From JBHELT01 sp046262935 (GTDB lineage Bacteria; Actinomycetota; CADDZG01; JAHWKV01): a DNA stretch of 23,147 nt. Made by a program: the position numbers and the translations under genes. The stretch's first letter is position 1. Each line of letters starts with the position of its first letter. A model generated the notes under the pieces. It saw only the letters and a program-made list of their open reading frames with translations, ran no database searches and was not told the DNA's origin. Location: assembly GCA_046262935.1 (NCBI GenBank), contig JBHELT010000003.1, positions 1 to 23,147 on the forward strand. The letters are read 5' to 3'. Of this stretch, positions 7,254 through 15,717 are shown piece after piece.

Positions 7254-9789
7254 CGACAACTCGAAGCAGTTGAACCTCACCATCAATGGCATCGAGGTCA
7301 CTTCGGCCCCCGGTCGCATGTTGATCGATGTGGCCGAAGAGGCCGGCGTGTTCGTGCCCCGCTTCTGCTATCACCCCGGGCTCGAGTCGGTGGCTGCATG
7401 CAGGATGTGTTTGGTTTCGATCGAAGGTAGCAAGCGTCCCTTAGAGCCCGCATGCGCAACACCTGTGATGGATGCGATGGTGGTTCACACCGACAGCGAA
7501 GCTGCAGTCGAAGCGCAAGAGGCTGTTCTCGAACTGCTTCTGATCAATCACCCGCTTGACTGCCCCATCTGTGACCGCGGCGGCGAATGTCCGCTTCAAG
7601 ACCAAACGCTCAAGTTCGGCCCGGGGAAGTCTCGGTATTTCGAAGGCAAACGTCATTTCAGGAAAGCTCTGCCGATCTCAGACCTGGTTACGCTCGATCG
7701 CGAGCGCTGTGTTCTTTGTTGGCGCTGCGTTCGGTTCTGCAACGAAGTTTCAGGTGACAAGTTCATAGACCTGATGGATCGCGGCTCGCACTCCCAGATC
7801 AATACCGCAGATGACGAACCCTTCGATTCTTATTTCTCGGGCAACACGATCCAGATCTGCCCTGTAGGCGCGCTTACTTCGACTTCTTATCGGTTCCTTT
7901 CGCGGCCATGGGATCTGGTCAGCGCGTCATCAACCTGCTCTTACTGCGCGGTTGGCTGCCCGATCTCGCTCGAGCACCGCGATGGCGAGGTGCTTCGAGC
8001 GCAGGCTTTGCCGAATGAACAAGTGAACGACTTCTGGAACTGCGACAAAGGGCGCTTCGGCCATCGCTACGTGTCGAACCCCGACCGCTTGAAATCGCCA
8101 TTGGTACGCGATGGGAGCCAACTGAAACGGGTTGGCTGGTCCGAGGCCCTCGACCTTGTAACTGAAGCCCTGAAGAAAACTCTTTCCGATGCAGGGCCCT
8201 CGAGTGTTGCGATGATCGGCGGATCGCACGCAACCAATGAGGATCTATATTCAGCCCAGCACCTGTTCCGACGGGTGGTTGGTACAGATTCCCTCGACTT
8301 CAGAACCTTCGACGCGGCGTTTCCTTATGAAACCTTGGCCACGAAGGTCATGGGTTCGACTGCCACCCTCGATGACCTAGACGGCGCCGGATGTTTGCTC
8401 TGGCTCGGGCCCGATCCCAAGGAGGAACTGCCCGTGCTCTACCTTCGCATCCGCCGAGCCGTGGCAAAAGGCATGAAACTCGTAGTCGTTCATCCGCGCA
8501 AGATCAGTCTTTGTGAGATCGGGCTGCATGTCGCGTCGATCCCCGGCCGCGAAGCTGAGGTCGTGGCAGCGTTAGCTGGTGGAGGAAGTTCGGGCCTCCC
8601 CGCGAGCGGTCCATTAAGAGAGGCAGCTGAAGCTCTCGCGTCGAAGAGCATCATCGTGGCTGTTGGGCAGCGTTTCGTTGGGACCTGGATGCACGATGAA
8701 GTCAAAGCGGCGGCCGACCTCATCCACGAACACGAAGACGCTCGGTTGTTGATGCTGGTGCCCAACGCAAACTCTCAAGGCGCTATCGACATGGGTATCA
8801 CGCCGCAGCGCGGGCCAGGACATGTCCAGCAGGGCACCGGCATGGACACTCGCAATATCTTGATGGGCGCTGTTGAAGGCAAGATCAAGTTCCTCTGGTT
8901 GATGGGCGCCGACATCGTCTCGGACTTCCCCGATCAAAAGCTCGCCAGGGATGCGCTGGCGTCGGGCGCTTTCGTCGTCGTTTCAGAGTTGTTCCCCACC
9001 GACACCGCCCTGAGCGCCTCGGTGGTGCTTCCCGCCCGATCGTTCGCCGAGAAGGAGGGAACCTTCACCAACCTCGAACGCCGGCTTCAGAAAGTCGATC
9101 CTGCGGTGGCCGCTCCTGGAGTTGCTCTGGCCGATTGGCTGATCTTCGAACATGTCGCACAGCGCCTAGGCTCCCCGGCAGGATGGACTTCAGCTGGTGA
9201 CGTGATGAACGCGATAACAAACGAAGTTCCAACTCATGCTGGCCTCACGTGGGACCGATTGGGCGACGAGATCCAGATCGGTGTTGGCGCAGGCCCGTCC
9301 GAAGGGCCTGCTGGTGCAGACGAACAGGCGGCATGGCCCCTTTCGTGGGAACTGCGGGCGGTAGATACTCGGTCGCGCACCGGTGCCATTTGGGACGCGG
9401 CGGGGGCCCCCGAACAAACCGCCGGACTTACCGCTCACCCACGGCCCACTTCCGTAGAGGCGGCTAAGCCGGGCCTGCTTCGACTGCTAGCCTCGCGCTC
9501 CCTCTATGACAACGGGGCGATGGTTTCCAGGTCGCCAGAACTGAAGAATCTCATCGCGGCGCCGACCGTTGAGATCCATCCTGACGATGCCGCTCAACTG
9601 AGCTTGAACGATGGCGATGGGGTATCGGTCACTTCCGAGCGAGGTGCGATCTCGGCCAAGGTCAGGGTTTCAACCAACACTCCCCGACACGCTGCCCATA
9701 TGTTCTTCGATCAGCCTGGTGCACGAGTCAACGTACTCATGGACTCAGCATCGCCCACAACCTATGTGGGACTGACCCGCATCCGATGA
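7243..9789 (+). CDS. nuoG: NADH-quinone oxidoreductase subunit G (75 kDa subunit), with the additional N7 cluster site
   Basis: NuoG carries several iron-sulfur clusters of the electron wire from NuoF to NuoI. The 848-residue product shows an N-terminal ferredoxin-like domain with N1b ligands C42, C53, C56 and C71. Next come the N5 site H103, C107, C110, C116 (NHPLDCPICDRGGEC), the N4 site C156, C159, C162, C206, and the off-path N7 site C232, C235, C239, C267. Residues from about 280 on form the molybdopterin-oxidoreductase-like domain, which is structural in complex I and ends in a dinucleotide-binding-like domain. The start at ATG 7243 gives PDSDNSKQLNLTINGIEV, as in the family, and overlaps the preceding gene by 11 bases. 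The stop overlaps nuoH as ATGA. Confidence 0.96.
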   Translation: MPDSDNSKQLNLTINGIEVTSAPGRMLIDVAEEAGVFVPRFCYHPGLESVAACRMCLVSIEGSKRPLEPACATPVMDAMVVHTDSEAAVEAQEAVLELLLINHPLDCPICDRGGECPLQDQTLKFGPGKSRYFEGKRHFRKALPISDLVTLDRERCVLCWRCVRFCNEVSGDKFIDLMDRGSHSQINTADDEPFDSYFSGNTIQICPVGALTSTSYRFLSRPWDLVSASSTCSYCAVGCPISLEHRDGEVLRAQALPNEQVNDFWNCDKGRFGHRYVSNPDRLKSPLVRDGSQLKRVGWSEALDLVTEALKKTLSDAGPSSVAMIGGSHATNEDLYSAQHLFRRVVGTDSLDFRTFDAAFPYETLATKVMGSTATLDDLDGAGCLLWLGPDPKEELPVLYLRIRRAVAKGMKLVVVHPRKISLCEIGLHVASIPGREAEVVAALAGGGSSGLPASGPLREAAEALASKSIIVAVGQRFVGTWMHDEVKAAADLIHEHEDARLLMLVPNANSQGAIDMGITPQRGPGHVQQGTGMDTRNILMGAVEGKIKFLWLMGADIVSDFPDQKLARDALASGAFVVVSELFPTDTALSASVVLPARSFAEKEGTFTNLERRLQKVDPAVAAPGVALADWLIFEHVAQRLGSPAGWTSAGDVMNAITNEVPTHAGLTWDRLGDEIQIGVGAGPSEGPAGADEQAAWPLSWELRAVDTRSRTGAIWDAAGAPEQTAGLTAHPRPTSVEAAKPGLLRLLASRSLYDNGAMVSRSPELKNLIAAPTVEIHPDDAAQLSLNDGDGVSVTSERGAISAKVRVSTNTPRHAAHMFFDQPGARVNVLMDSASPTTYVGLTRIR

Positions 9790-10856
9790 GCGTCGATCTG
9801 ATATTGATCTTCGCCAAGATCCTGATCGTCTTTGGGGCGATCTTGGGCATCGTCTTGTTCACCATCTGGTTCGAGCGCAAAGCGGTGGCGCGGATGCAGA
9901 GCAGGTTCGGCCCCAACCGATGGGGTCCATTCGGTCTTCTCACTTCTCTAGCCGACGGCATAAAGCTCTTCTTCAAAGAACCGATCACGCCGTCTTCGGC
10001 AGATCGCTGGACCTATATGGCAGCGCCCATCGTGGCGTTGGTTCCAGCGTTCCTCGCTTTCGCGGTTATCCCGTTCGGCGATGGAACAAAGATCCTTGGC
10101 CACCGGGTTGAGTTTGCGATCGCAGACCTAAACATCGGATTGCTGTGGGTGCTCGGGATGGGTTCGCTCGCTGTCTATGGCGTCGTTCTCGCGGGATGGT
10201 CGAGCGGTTCGAAGTACCCGCTTATCGGATCGATCCGTTCATCGGCGCAGATGATCTCTTATGAGATCGCGCTTTCGCTCTCGCTGGTCCCAGTTGTTCT
10301 GATCACGGGTAGTTTGTCGATGCAACGCATAGTTCAGGCGCAAACAGGAACCTGGGGCAGGATCTCTTGGTTGCCACACGCTGTGGCTGGCATCGGCAAC
10401 TTCATCCCAAGATGGAATGTTGTGACTCAGGCCCCCGCATTCTTGATATTTCTTCTGGCCGGGATCGCAGAGACCAATCGCGCTCCGTTCGATCTTCCCG
10501 AGGCCGAAACCGAGTTGGTAGCTGGCTTTCACACCGAGTATTCAGGTATCAAGTTCGCGATGTTCTTCTTGAGCGAGTACATCCACGTCGTGACCGTCTC
10601 GGCGGTTGCTGTCACGATGTTCTTCGGTGGATGGGATACAGGACCACTGCACATCGGCTTCTTGCCCTGGTTGTGGCCCATCGGCGCTTTCATGACCAAG
10701 ACCTTCGCCTTTGTTTTCCTATTCATCTGGCTGCGGGCGACGATGCCGCGACTTAGATACGACCGTCTGATGAATCTCGGATGGAAGTTCCTCATCCCGG
10801 CCTCCTTGGGATGGCTGTTCCTATCTGCGGCCGTCATCGCGGTGGTCCAAGGATGA
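9786..10856 (+). CDS. nuoH: NADH-quinone oxidoreductase subunit H
   Basis: NuoH is the membrane subunit that joins the two arms, forms the quinone entrance and begins the chain of charged residues used for proton pumping. The 356-residue product has about eight to nine helices. Loop 1 (FERKAVARMQSRFGPNRWGP, 29-48) and the following KLFFKEPITPSSAD are typical, as is the acidic loop AETNRAPFDLPEAETELVAG and the motif HTEYSGIKFAMFFLSEY. The ATG at 9786 overlaps the nuoG stop as ATGA. The end overlaps nuoI as ATGA. Confidence 0.97.
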   Translation: MSVDLILIFAKILIVFGAILGIVLFTIWFERKAVARMQSRFGPNRWGPFGLLTSLADGIKLFFKEPITPSSADRWTYMAAPIVALVPAFLAFAVIPFGDGTKILGHRVEFAIADLNIGLLWVLGMGSLAVYGVVLAGWSSGSKYPLIGSIRSSAQMISYEIALSLSLVPVVLITGSLSMQRIVQAQTGTWGRISWLPHAVAGIGNFIPRWNVVTQAPAFLIFLLAGIAETNRAPFDLPEAETELVAGFHTEYSGIKFAMFFLSEYIHVVTVSAVAVTMFFGGWDTGPLHIGFLPWLWPIGAFMTKTFAFVFLFIWLRATMPRLRYDRLMNLGWKFLIPASLGWLFLSAAVIAVVQG

Positions 10857-11485
10857 AGAAACCGCCCGAGGGTTCGCCTTTGGCTCGCATGATGAAGCCA
10901 GCCGAACCGGTTATCGAAGTGCTCGAGGGGGTCGTTGCCTCGTTGAAAGGTTTGAGCGTCACCATGCGTCACCTCGGTCGCAAACCCATCACGATCCAGT
11001 ACCCAGAGCAGCGGCGTGAGCCGTTTCCCCGATTCAAGGGCCGACATGTTCTCGACCGTCATGAGGACGGATTAGAGAAATGCATCGGTTGCGAACTATG
11101 TGCCGGAGCATGCCCGGCCGACGCGATCTTGGTAGTTGGTGCCGAGAACACACCTGAAGACAGAAAGTCGCCAGGCGAACGGTTCGCAGAGATTTATGAG
11201 ATCAACTATCTGCGATGCATCTTTTGCGGCCTATGCGTCGAAGCCTGCCCCACCGAGGCCCTCGTGATGTCTAACGCGTACGACCTAGCTGCAGATTCTC
11301 GCGACGACTTCATCTTCACCAAGCAGATGCTGCTCGTCGATGCGCCATTGCAGACCAGACCCTCGAATGAATCGATACCGGCGGGCTCCGATGTTGGTGA
11401 GTTCCAAGACATGAAGCAGATACTCGCTCGGCGAAGAGCTAAAGATCAGCGAAAGGCAGAAGCCGGCGAAGGACCACCCGAGTGA
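10853..11485 (+). CDS. nuoI: NADH-quinone oxidoreductase subunit I (two 4Fe-4S clusters)
   Basis: NuoI carries clusters N6a and N6b, which bridge NuoG and NuoB. The 210-residue product contains two CxxCxxCxxxCP motifs: C77, C80, C83, C87 (CIGCELCAGACP) and C122, C125, C128, C132 (CIFCGLCVEACP). The preceding VTMRHLGRKPITIQYPEQ segment is the usual membrane-surface helix and strand. The C-terminal 50 or so residues are charged and polar. The start is ATG at 10853, overlapping the nuoH stop, and the stop overlaps the nuoJ GTG. Unlike the second copy at 22251, it has no Ala/Pro-rich tail. Confidence 0.97.
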   Translation: MKKPPEGSPLARMMKPAEPVIEVLEGVVASLKGLSVTMRHLGRKPITIQYPEQRREPFPRFKGRHVLDRHEDGLEKCIGCELCAGACPADAILVVGAENTPEDRKSPGERFAEIYEINYLRCIFCGLCVEACPTEALVMSNAYDLAADSRDDFIFTKQMLLVDAPLQTRPSNESIPAGSDVGEFQDMKQILARRRAKDQRKAEAGEGPPE

Positions 11486-12003
11486 TAACAGCCGATGTGG
11501 TTTTCATAATCACCGCCGCGACCGCTCTGATCGCTGGTCTAGCGATGGTGATGGCACGGCACTCGGTTCATGCGGCGCTCTTCTTGGTTGGAGTGCAGAT
11601 CAGCCTTGCCGTGCTCTTCCTGCTGGAAGGCGCCTTCTTCATAGCAGCACTGCAAGTGATCATCTGCGCCGGAGCGAGCATGGTGCTCTTCGTGTTCGTC
11701 ATCATGCTGCTTGGCGTAGACCAGAAAGAGGCTCTCATCGAGCCGCTCGCCCTGCAAAGGCCGGTTGCAATCGGCCTGGGATTGGCGCTCATCGCCGAGG
11801 CACTCTTCCTCGGCACGAAACATCTGGTTCCAGGGGTCGCCTCGCTCGGACTCGATGCCCCCCTTCGCGGCGAGGGCAACGTCGAGGCGGTGGCGCGTGT
11901 CCTTTTCTCCAAATGGTCATTCCCGTTCGAAGCCACATCGTTGTTGCTCTTCGTTGCGATAGTGGGTGTGATGGTCTTGGCCAAACGGAAACTGCAGAAG
12001 TGA
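11482..12003 (+). CDS. nuoJ: NADH-quinone oxidoreductase subunit J
   Basis: NuoJ is a small membrane-arm subunit whose third helix changes shape during proton pumping. The 173-residue product has five predicted helices. The conserved segment AALQVIICAGASMVLFVFVIMLL (about 54-76) marks helix 3, and HSVHAALFL precedes it. The GTG start at 11482 overlaps the nuoI stop as GTGA. The stop overlaps the nuoK start in TGATG. Confidence 0.95.
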   Translation: MITADVVFIITAATALIAGLAMVMARHSVHAALFLVGVQISLAVLFLLEGAFFIAALQVIICAGASMVLFVFVIMLLGVDQKEALIEPLALQRPVAIGLGLALIAEALFLGTKHLVPGVASLGLDAPLRGEGNVEAVARVLFSKWSFPFEATSLLLFVAIVGVMVLAKRKLQK

Positions 12004-12305
12004 TGGTGCATCCTGCTTGGTATCTGATCGTGTCAGCCTTGCTGTTCACCATCGGCGCGGTTGGAGTGTTGATCCGTCGCAATGTGATCGTGATGTTCAT
12101 GTGCATCGAGTTGATGCTGAATGCGGTCAACCTGACCTTCGTCACTTTCGACAAGATGCTCGGTTCGGTCGATGGTCAGATCAGTGTGTTCTTCGTACTC
12201 GTGGTTGCCGCGGCTGAAGTAGTGGTCGGATTGGCGATCATCGTTGGGATATTCCGGCAAAGATCAGCGGCCGACGCCGACGACGTGAATCTGCTGAAGT
12301 GGTGA
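12003..12305 (+). CDS. nuoK: NADH-quinone oxidoreductase subunit K
   Basis: NuoK is a three-helix antiporter-like subunit of the membrane arm. The product has exactly 100 residues, the usual length. The two membrane-embedded glutamates needed for proton translocation are both present: E36 in MCIELMLNAVNLTF and E72 in AAEVVVGLAI. ATG at 12003 shares its first base with the nuoJ stop. The stop overlaps the nuoL start. Confidence 0.96.
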   Translation: MVHPAWYLIVSALLFTIGAVGVLIRRNVIVMFMCIELMLNAVNLTFVTFDKMLGSVDGQISVFFVLVVAAAEVVVGLAIIVGIFRQRSAADADDVNLLKW

Positions 12306-14221
12306 GTACCCTTGCCCTCATCCCAGGCCTGCCTTTGCTGGGGGCTGTCCTTCTGCTCGTGGTTCGCAAGCCATTCGCTCGTTGGGCCGGAACCGTGGCC
12401 AGCCTTGCGGTTGGGGGTTCATTCCTAGCCTCTCTTGTGATCGTGGGGAAACTGGCAGGTCTTCCTGCAACCGAGCGAGTTGTCAAAGCGCAGATATTCG
12501 ATTGGATCTCTGTCGGTTCCTTCAAAGCGGATATGTCATTCAGGGCGGATCCCCTAACGATCATCATGCTTTTAGTGGTCACCGGCGTTGGGACTTTGAT
12601 CCATATCTATTCGATCGGTTACATGGCCCACGATGACCGGCGGTCCACGTTCTTCGCGTACCTCAATCTTTTCGCAGCCGGGATGTTGGTCCTCGTGCTC
12701 GCCGGCAACTTCCTCGTTCTTTTCCTCGGCTGGGAATCTGTTGGGTTGTGTTCCTATCTGCTCATCTCGTTCTGGTCATTCAAACCATCCGCGGCGGCGG
12801 CAGGCAAGAAGGCCTTCATCACTAACCGCGTTGGCGACTTCGGCTTCTTGATCGCCATCTTCCTGTTATCCGGCCGCTTCGGAACCCTGGATATGGAAAC
12901 TATCTTCAAAGCCGCTTCGGCGCATCCTCTGATGGGCTCGATCGCAACCGCCATCCCATTGCTGCTGCTACTTGGAGCAACGGGGAAGTCGGCCCAGATC
13001 CCTTTGTATATATGGCTTCCTGACGCGATGGAGGGCCCGACTCCTGTGTCGGCTTTGATCCACGCAGCAACCATGGTGACTGCGGGTGTTTACCTGATCG
13101 CCCGTGCTCATGTGCTGTTCGAGGCGTCTCATGTGGCGGGGATGATGGTGATCATCATCGGCATAGTCACCGCATTCGTGGCTGCGAGCATGGCGGTGGT
13201 GCAGAACGACATCAAAAGGGTACTCGCCTACTCGACGATCTCGCAGATCGGCTACATGTTCGTGGCTGTTGGAGTAGGGGCGGTCACGGGTTCTGCCATT
13301 GCTTATGTTGCAGGCATATTCCACCTCGTAACCCACGCATTCTTCAAGGCTTTGCTTTTCCTTGGGGCAGGAAGTGTCATGCATTCGATCGACGACGAGA
13401 CCGACATGCGAAAGATGGGCGGATTGTTCAAGAAGATCCCAGTCACGGGGGCAACCTTCGTGATCGGATGGCTCGCGATCTCGGGGATCCCTCCATTGGC
13501 AGGCTTCTTCTCCAAAGATGCGATCTTGTCTGTTGCTTGGGCGGCGGATCTTCCTTTGGTCTGGATGATCGGTGTTGCGATCGCGGGAATCACTGCCTTC
13601 TACATGTCCAGGCAAGTTTTCCTCACATTCTTCGGCAAGTCGCGTTTACCAGAAGGCGTCGAACCGCACGAATCTGGGGAGTCGATGACCGTGGTGCTGC
13701 GAGCGCTCGCCCTTTTGGCAGTGCTGGGGGGGGCGATCGATCTCACCTTGCACGGCGGTTGGCTGACGCGGTTCCTCGAGCCGGTCTTCGCCTCTCACGG
13801 ACGGACTCTCGGCGCGACACCGGCGGGTCTGCCTGAGTGGCTTGTGTCCGCGTTCATCGCTTTAGTGAGTTTGGGCGCCATGGCGCTCGCCTTTCGCCTT
13901 TATCTAACCGAAGACGGTCCGCGCCTTCGTCTGCGGTTCCGCACAGCCGCAGGTGGTTTCGCAACCGTCGTCGAGCACAAGTACTACGTAGACGAGTTTT
14001 ACAACCTGGTCGCGGTGTGGCCGGGGAAGATGCTCGCGCGCTTCTTGGCTTTCGGAGTCGATCGGGTGATCGACGGGACCGTCGAAGGAACGGGGGCCAT
14101 AGTAACTGCCGCTTCAAGGCGCCTGCGGGTCACGCAGACCGGATTCGTGCGGCGCTACGTGATGACTATGTTCACGGGGGCCGTTTTAGTGCTGGCATTC
14201 TTCATCCTGAGGAACCGATGA
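12302..14221 (+). CDS. nuoL: NADH-quinone oxidoreductase subunit L (antiporter-like, distal)
   Basis: NuoL is the most distal proton-pumping subunit. The product has about 639 residues and 15-16 membrane helices. The proton-path residues sit in LGWESVGLCSYLLI (key Glu) and KSAQIPLYIWLPDAMEGP followed by VSALIHAATMV (key Lys and His). The C-terminal part (KYYVDEFYNLVAVWPGK, then the VDRVIDGTVEGTG segment and a last helix) matches the long lateral helix that braces the membrane arm. Two adjacent GTG codons at 12299 and 12302 could start it. I prefer 12302 because it gives the same four-base GTGA overlap seen elsewhere in the operon; 12299 adds one residue. The stop overlaps nuoM. Confidence 0.96.
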   Translation: MSTLALIPGLPLLGAVLLLVVRKPFARWAGTVASLAVGGSFLASLVIVGKLAGLPATERVVKAQIFDWISVGSFKADMSFRADPLTIIMLLVVTGVGTLIHIYSIGYMAHDDRRSTFFAYLNLFAAGMLVLVLAGNFLVLFLGWESVGLCSYLLISFWSFKPSAAAAGKKAFITNRVGDFGFLIAIFLLSGRFGTLDMETIFKAASAHPLMGSIATAIPLLLLLGATGKSAQIPLYIWLPDAMEGPTPVSALIHAATMVTAGVYLIARAHVLFEASHVAGMMVIIIGIVTAFVAASMAVVQNDIKRVLAYSTISQIGYMFVAVGVGAVTGSAIAYVAGIFHLVTHAFFKALLFLGAGSVMHSIDDETDMRKMGGLFKKIPVTGATFVIGWLAISGIPPLAGFFSKDAILSVAWAADLPLVWMIGVAIAGITAFYMSRQVFLTFFGKSRLPEGVEPHESGESMTVVLRALALLAVLGGAIDLTLHGGWLTRFLEPVFASHGRTLGATPAGLPEWLVSAFIALVSLGAMALAFRLYLTEDGPRLRLRFRTAAGGFATVVEHKYYVDEFYNLVAVWPGKMLARFLAFGVDRVIDGTVEGTGAIVTAASRRLRVTQTGFVRRYVMTMFTGAVLVLAFFILRNR

Positions 14222-15717
14222 GCCTGCCGATCCTTAGTCTGATCATCTTTCTGCCAGCGGTCGGGTCGATCGCCATCGCTCTACTTCCGAAGGATTCGAT
14301 CAAGGCCGTTCGTGTCGGCACTTTATTGACAAGTCTGGCTGCATTCTCTGCCTCACTGGTCATGCTGGTTCGATTCAAAGCGGCCGAGCAGGGGTTTCAG
14401 TTCGTCGAAAAGGTGCGATGGATACCCACTTCAAACGCCAGCTACCACCTTGGGATCGATGGCATAAGTCTATGGATGGTTCTTCTCACCACTTTCTTGG
14501 TGCCGCTGTGCGTGCTGGCATCGTGGGGATTGGACAAGAAGCCAAAGACGTTCCACATCGTTCTTCTCTTGCTCGAAACGGGGATCCTTGGCGTTTTCCT
14601 TTCGCTTGACCTTCTGCTGTTCTACATGTTCTGGGAAGGGATGCTCATCCCCATGTATTTCATGATCGGCGTGTGGGGATATGCGCGCCGCGTGTCCGCT
14701 GCGGTCAAGTTCTTCTTGTATACCCTGGCAGGTTCATTGCTGATGCTCGTTGGCATAGCGACTCTTTACTTCTTATCGACACCCCATACCTTCGATCTCA
14801 CGGTGCTCATGACATCGAACATCGCAAGGGGAGCTCAAGCCTGGTTGTTCGCCGCGTTCTTCATCTCGTTCGCGATCAAGGTCCCCATCTTTCCCTTGCA
14901 CACATGGTTACCCGACGCACATACAGAAGCACCAACCGCCGGAAGCGTGATCTTGGCTGGCGTTCTACTCAAGATGGGGGCATACGGCTTCTTGAGATTC
15001 TCGCTCCCACTATTCCCCAAGGCAGCTCTTAGCTTCGCGCCTTGGCTGGCGCTGCTTGGTGTTATCGGTATCGTTTACGGAGGTGCAGTGTCGATAGTTC
15101 AGAAGGACTTGAAACGCCTAGTCGCTTACTCGAGTGTCTCGCACCTCGGGTTCGTCGTCCTTGGGATATCTGCGATGAACACCATCGCGACATCGGGGAG
15201 CGTTTTGCAGATGCTCAACCACGGGCTCTCGACTGGAGTGCTCTTCCTCATGATCGGCATGCTCTATCAGCGCGGCCATACGCGTGAGATCGAAGATCTG
15301 TCCGGGCTCAACTCGTTGATGCCGATCTTCGGTGGCATGTTCCTGCTCGCCACCCTTTCTTCACTTGGTCTTCCGGGTCTCAATGGTTTCGTCGGCGAGT
15401 TCCTCATCCTGAGCGGCTCCTTCGATACCGCTCGGGTTATCACGATGATCGCAACGAGCGGCGTGATCTTGGCTGCTGTATATCTGTTGTGGGCTTATGA
15501 ACGAGTCTTCATGGGGCAGGTCAAAGCGCCTCATGCGGAACGCTCCAGGATCTGGCGAGACCTCAGTTGGCGCGAGATGGTGATAGTTGTTCCTGCATTG
15601 TTGTTGATCGTGGCGATCGGCATCTACCCGAAGCCCTTCCTTTCTCGGATCGAACCGTCGGTAGATCGCTTGGTTTCGACGATCCACCGTCTTCCCCAGG
15701 GCCTGGCAGAGCGATGA
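14218..15717 (+). CDS. nuoM: NADH-quinone oxidoreductase subunit M (antiporter-like)
   Basis: NuoM is the middle antiporter-like proton pump of the membrane arm. The 499-residue product has about 14 helices. Key motifs are FYMFWEGMLIPMYFMIG (membrane Glu), AIKVPIFPLHTWLPDAHTEA (Lys and His) and GSVILAGVLLKMGAYGFLRF. The discontinuous-helix region QKDLKRLVAYSSVSHLGFV is also present. ATG at 14218 overlaps the nuoL stop as ATGA, and the end overlaps nuoN in the same way. Confidence 0.96.
   Translation: MSLPILSLIIFLPAVGSIAIALLPKDSIKAVRVGTLLTSLAAFSASLVMLVRFKAAEQGFQFVEKVRWIPTSNASYHLGIDGISLWMVLLTTFLVPLCVLASWGLDKKPKTFHIVLLLLETGILGVFLSLDLLLFYMFWEGMLIPMYFMIGVWGYARRVSAAVKFFLYTLAGSLLMLVGIATLYFLSTPHTFDLTVLMTSNIARGAQAWLFAAFFISFAIKVPIFPLHTWLPDAHTEAPTAGSVILAGVLLKMGAYGFLRFSLPLFPKAALSFAPWLALLGVIGIVYGGAVSIVQKDLKRLVAYSSVSHLGFVVLGISAMNTIATSGSVLQMLNHGLSTGVLFLMIGMLYQRGHTREIEDLSGLNSLMPIFGGMFLLATLSSLGLPGLNGFVGEFLILSGSFDTARVITMIATSGVILAAVYLLWAYERVFMGQVKAPHAERSRIWRDLSWREMVIVVPALLLIVAIGIYPKPFLSRIEPSVDRLVSTIHRLPQGLAER

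Noticed and set aside
7243..9789. NuoG considered as a formate dehydrogenase or other molybdopterin enzyme
   Set aside because: The full N1b-N5-N4-N7 ligand series and the position between nuoF and nuoH identify complex I subunit G.
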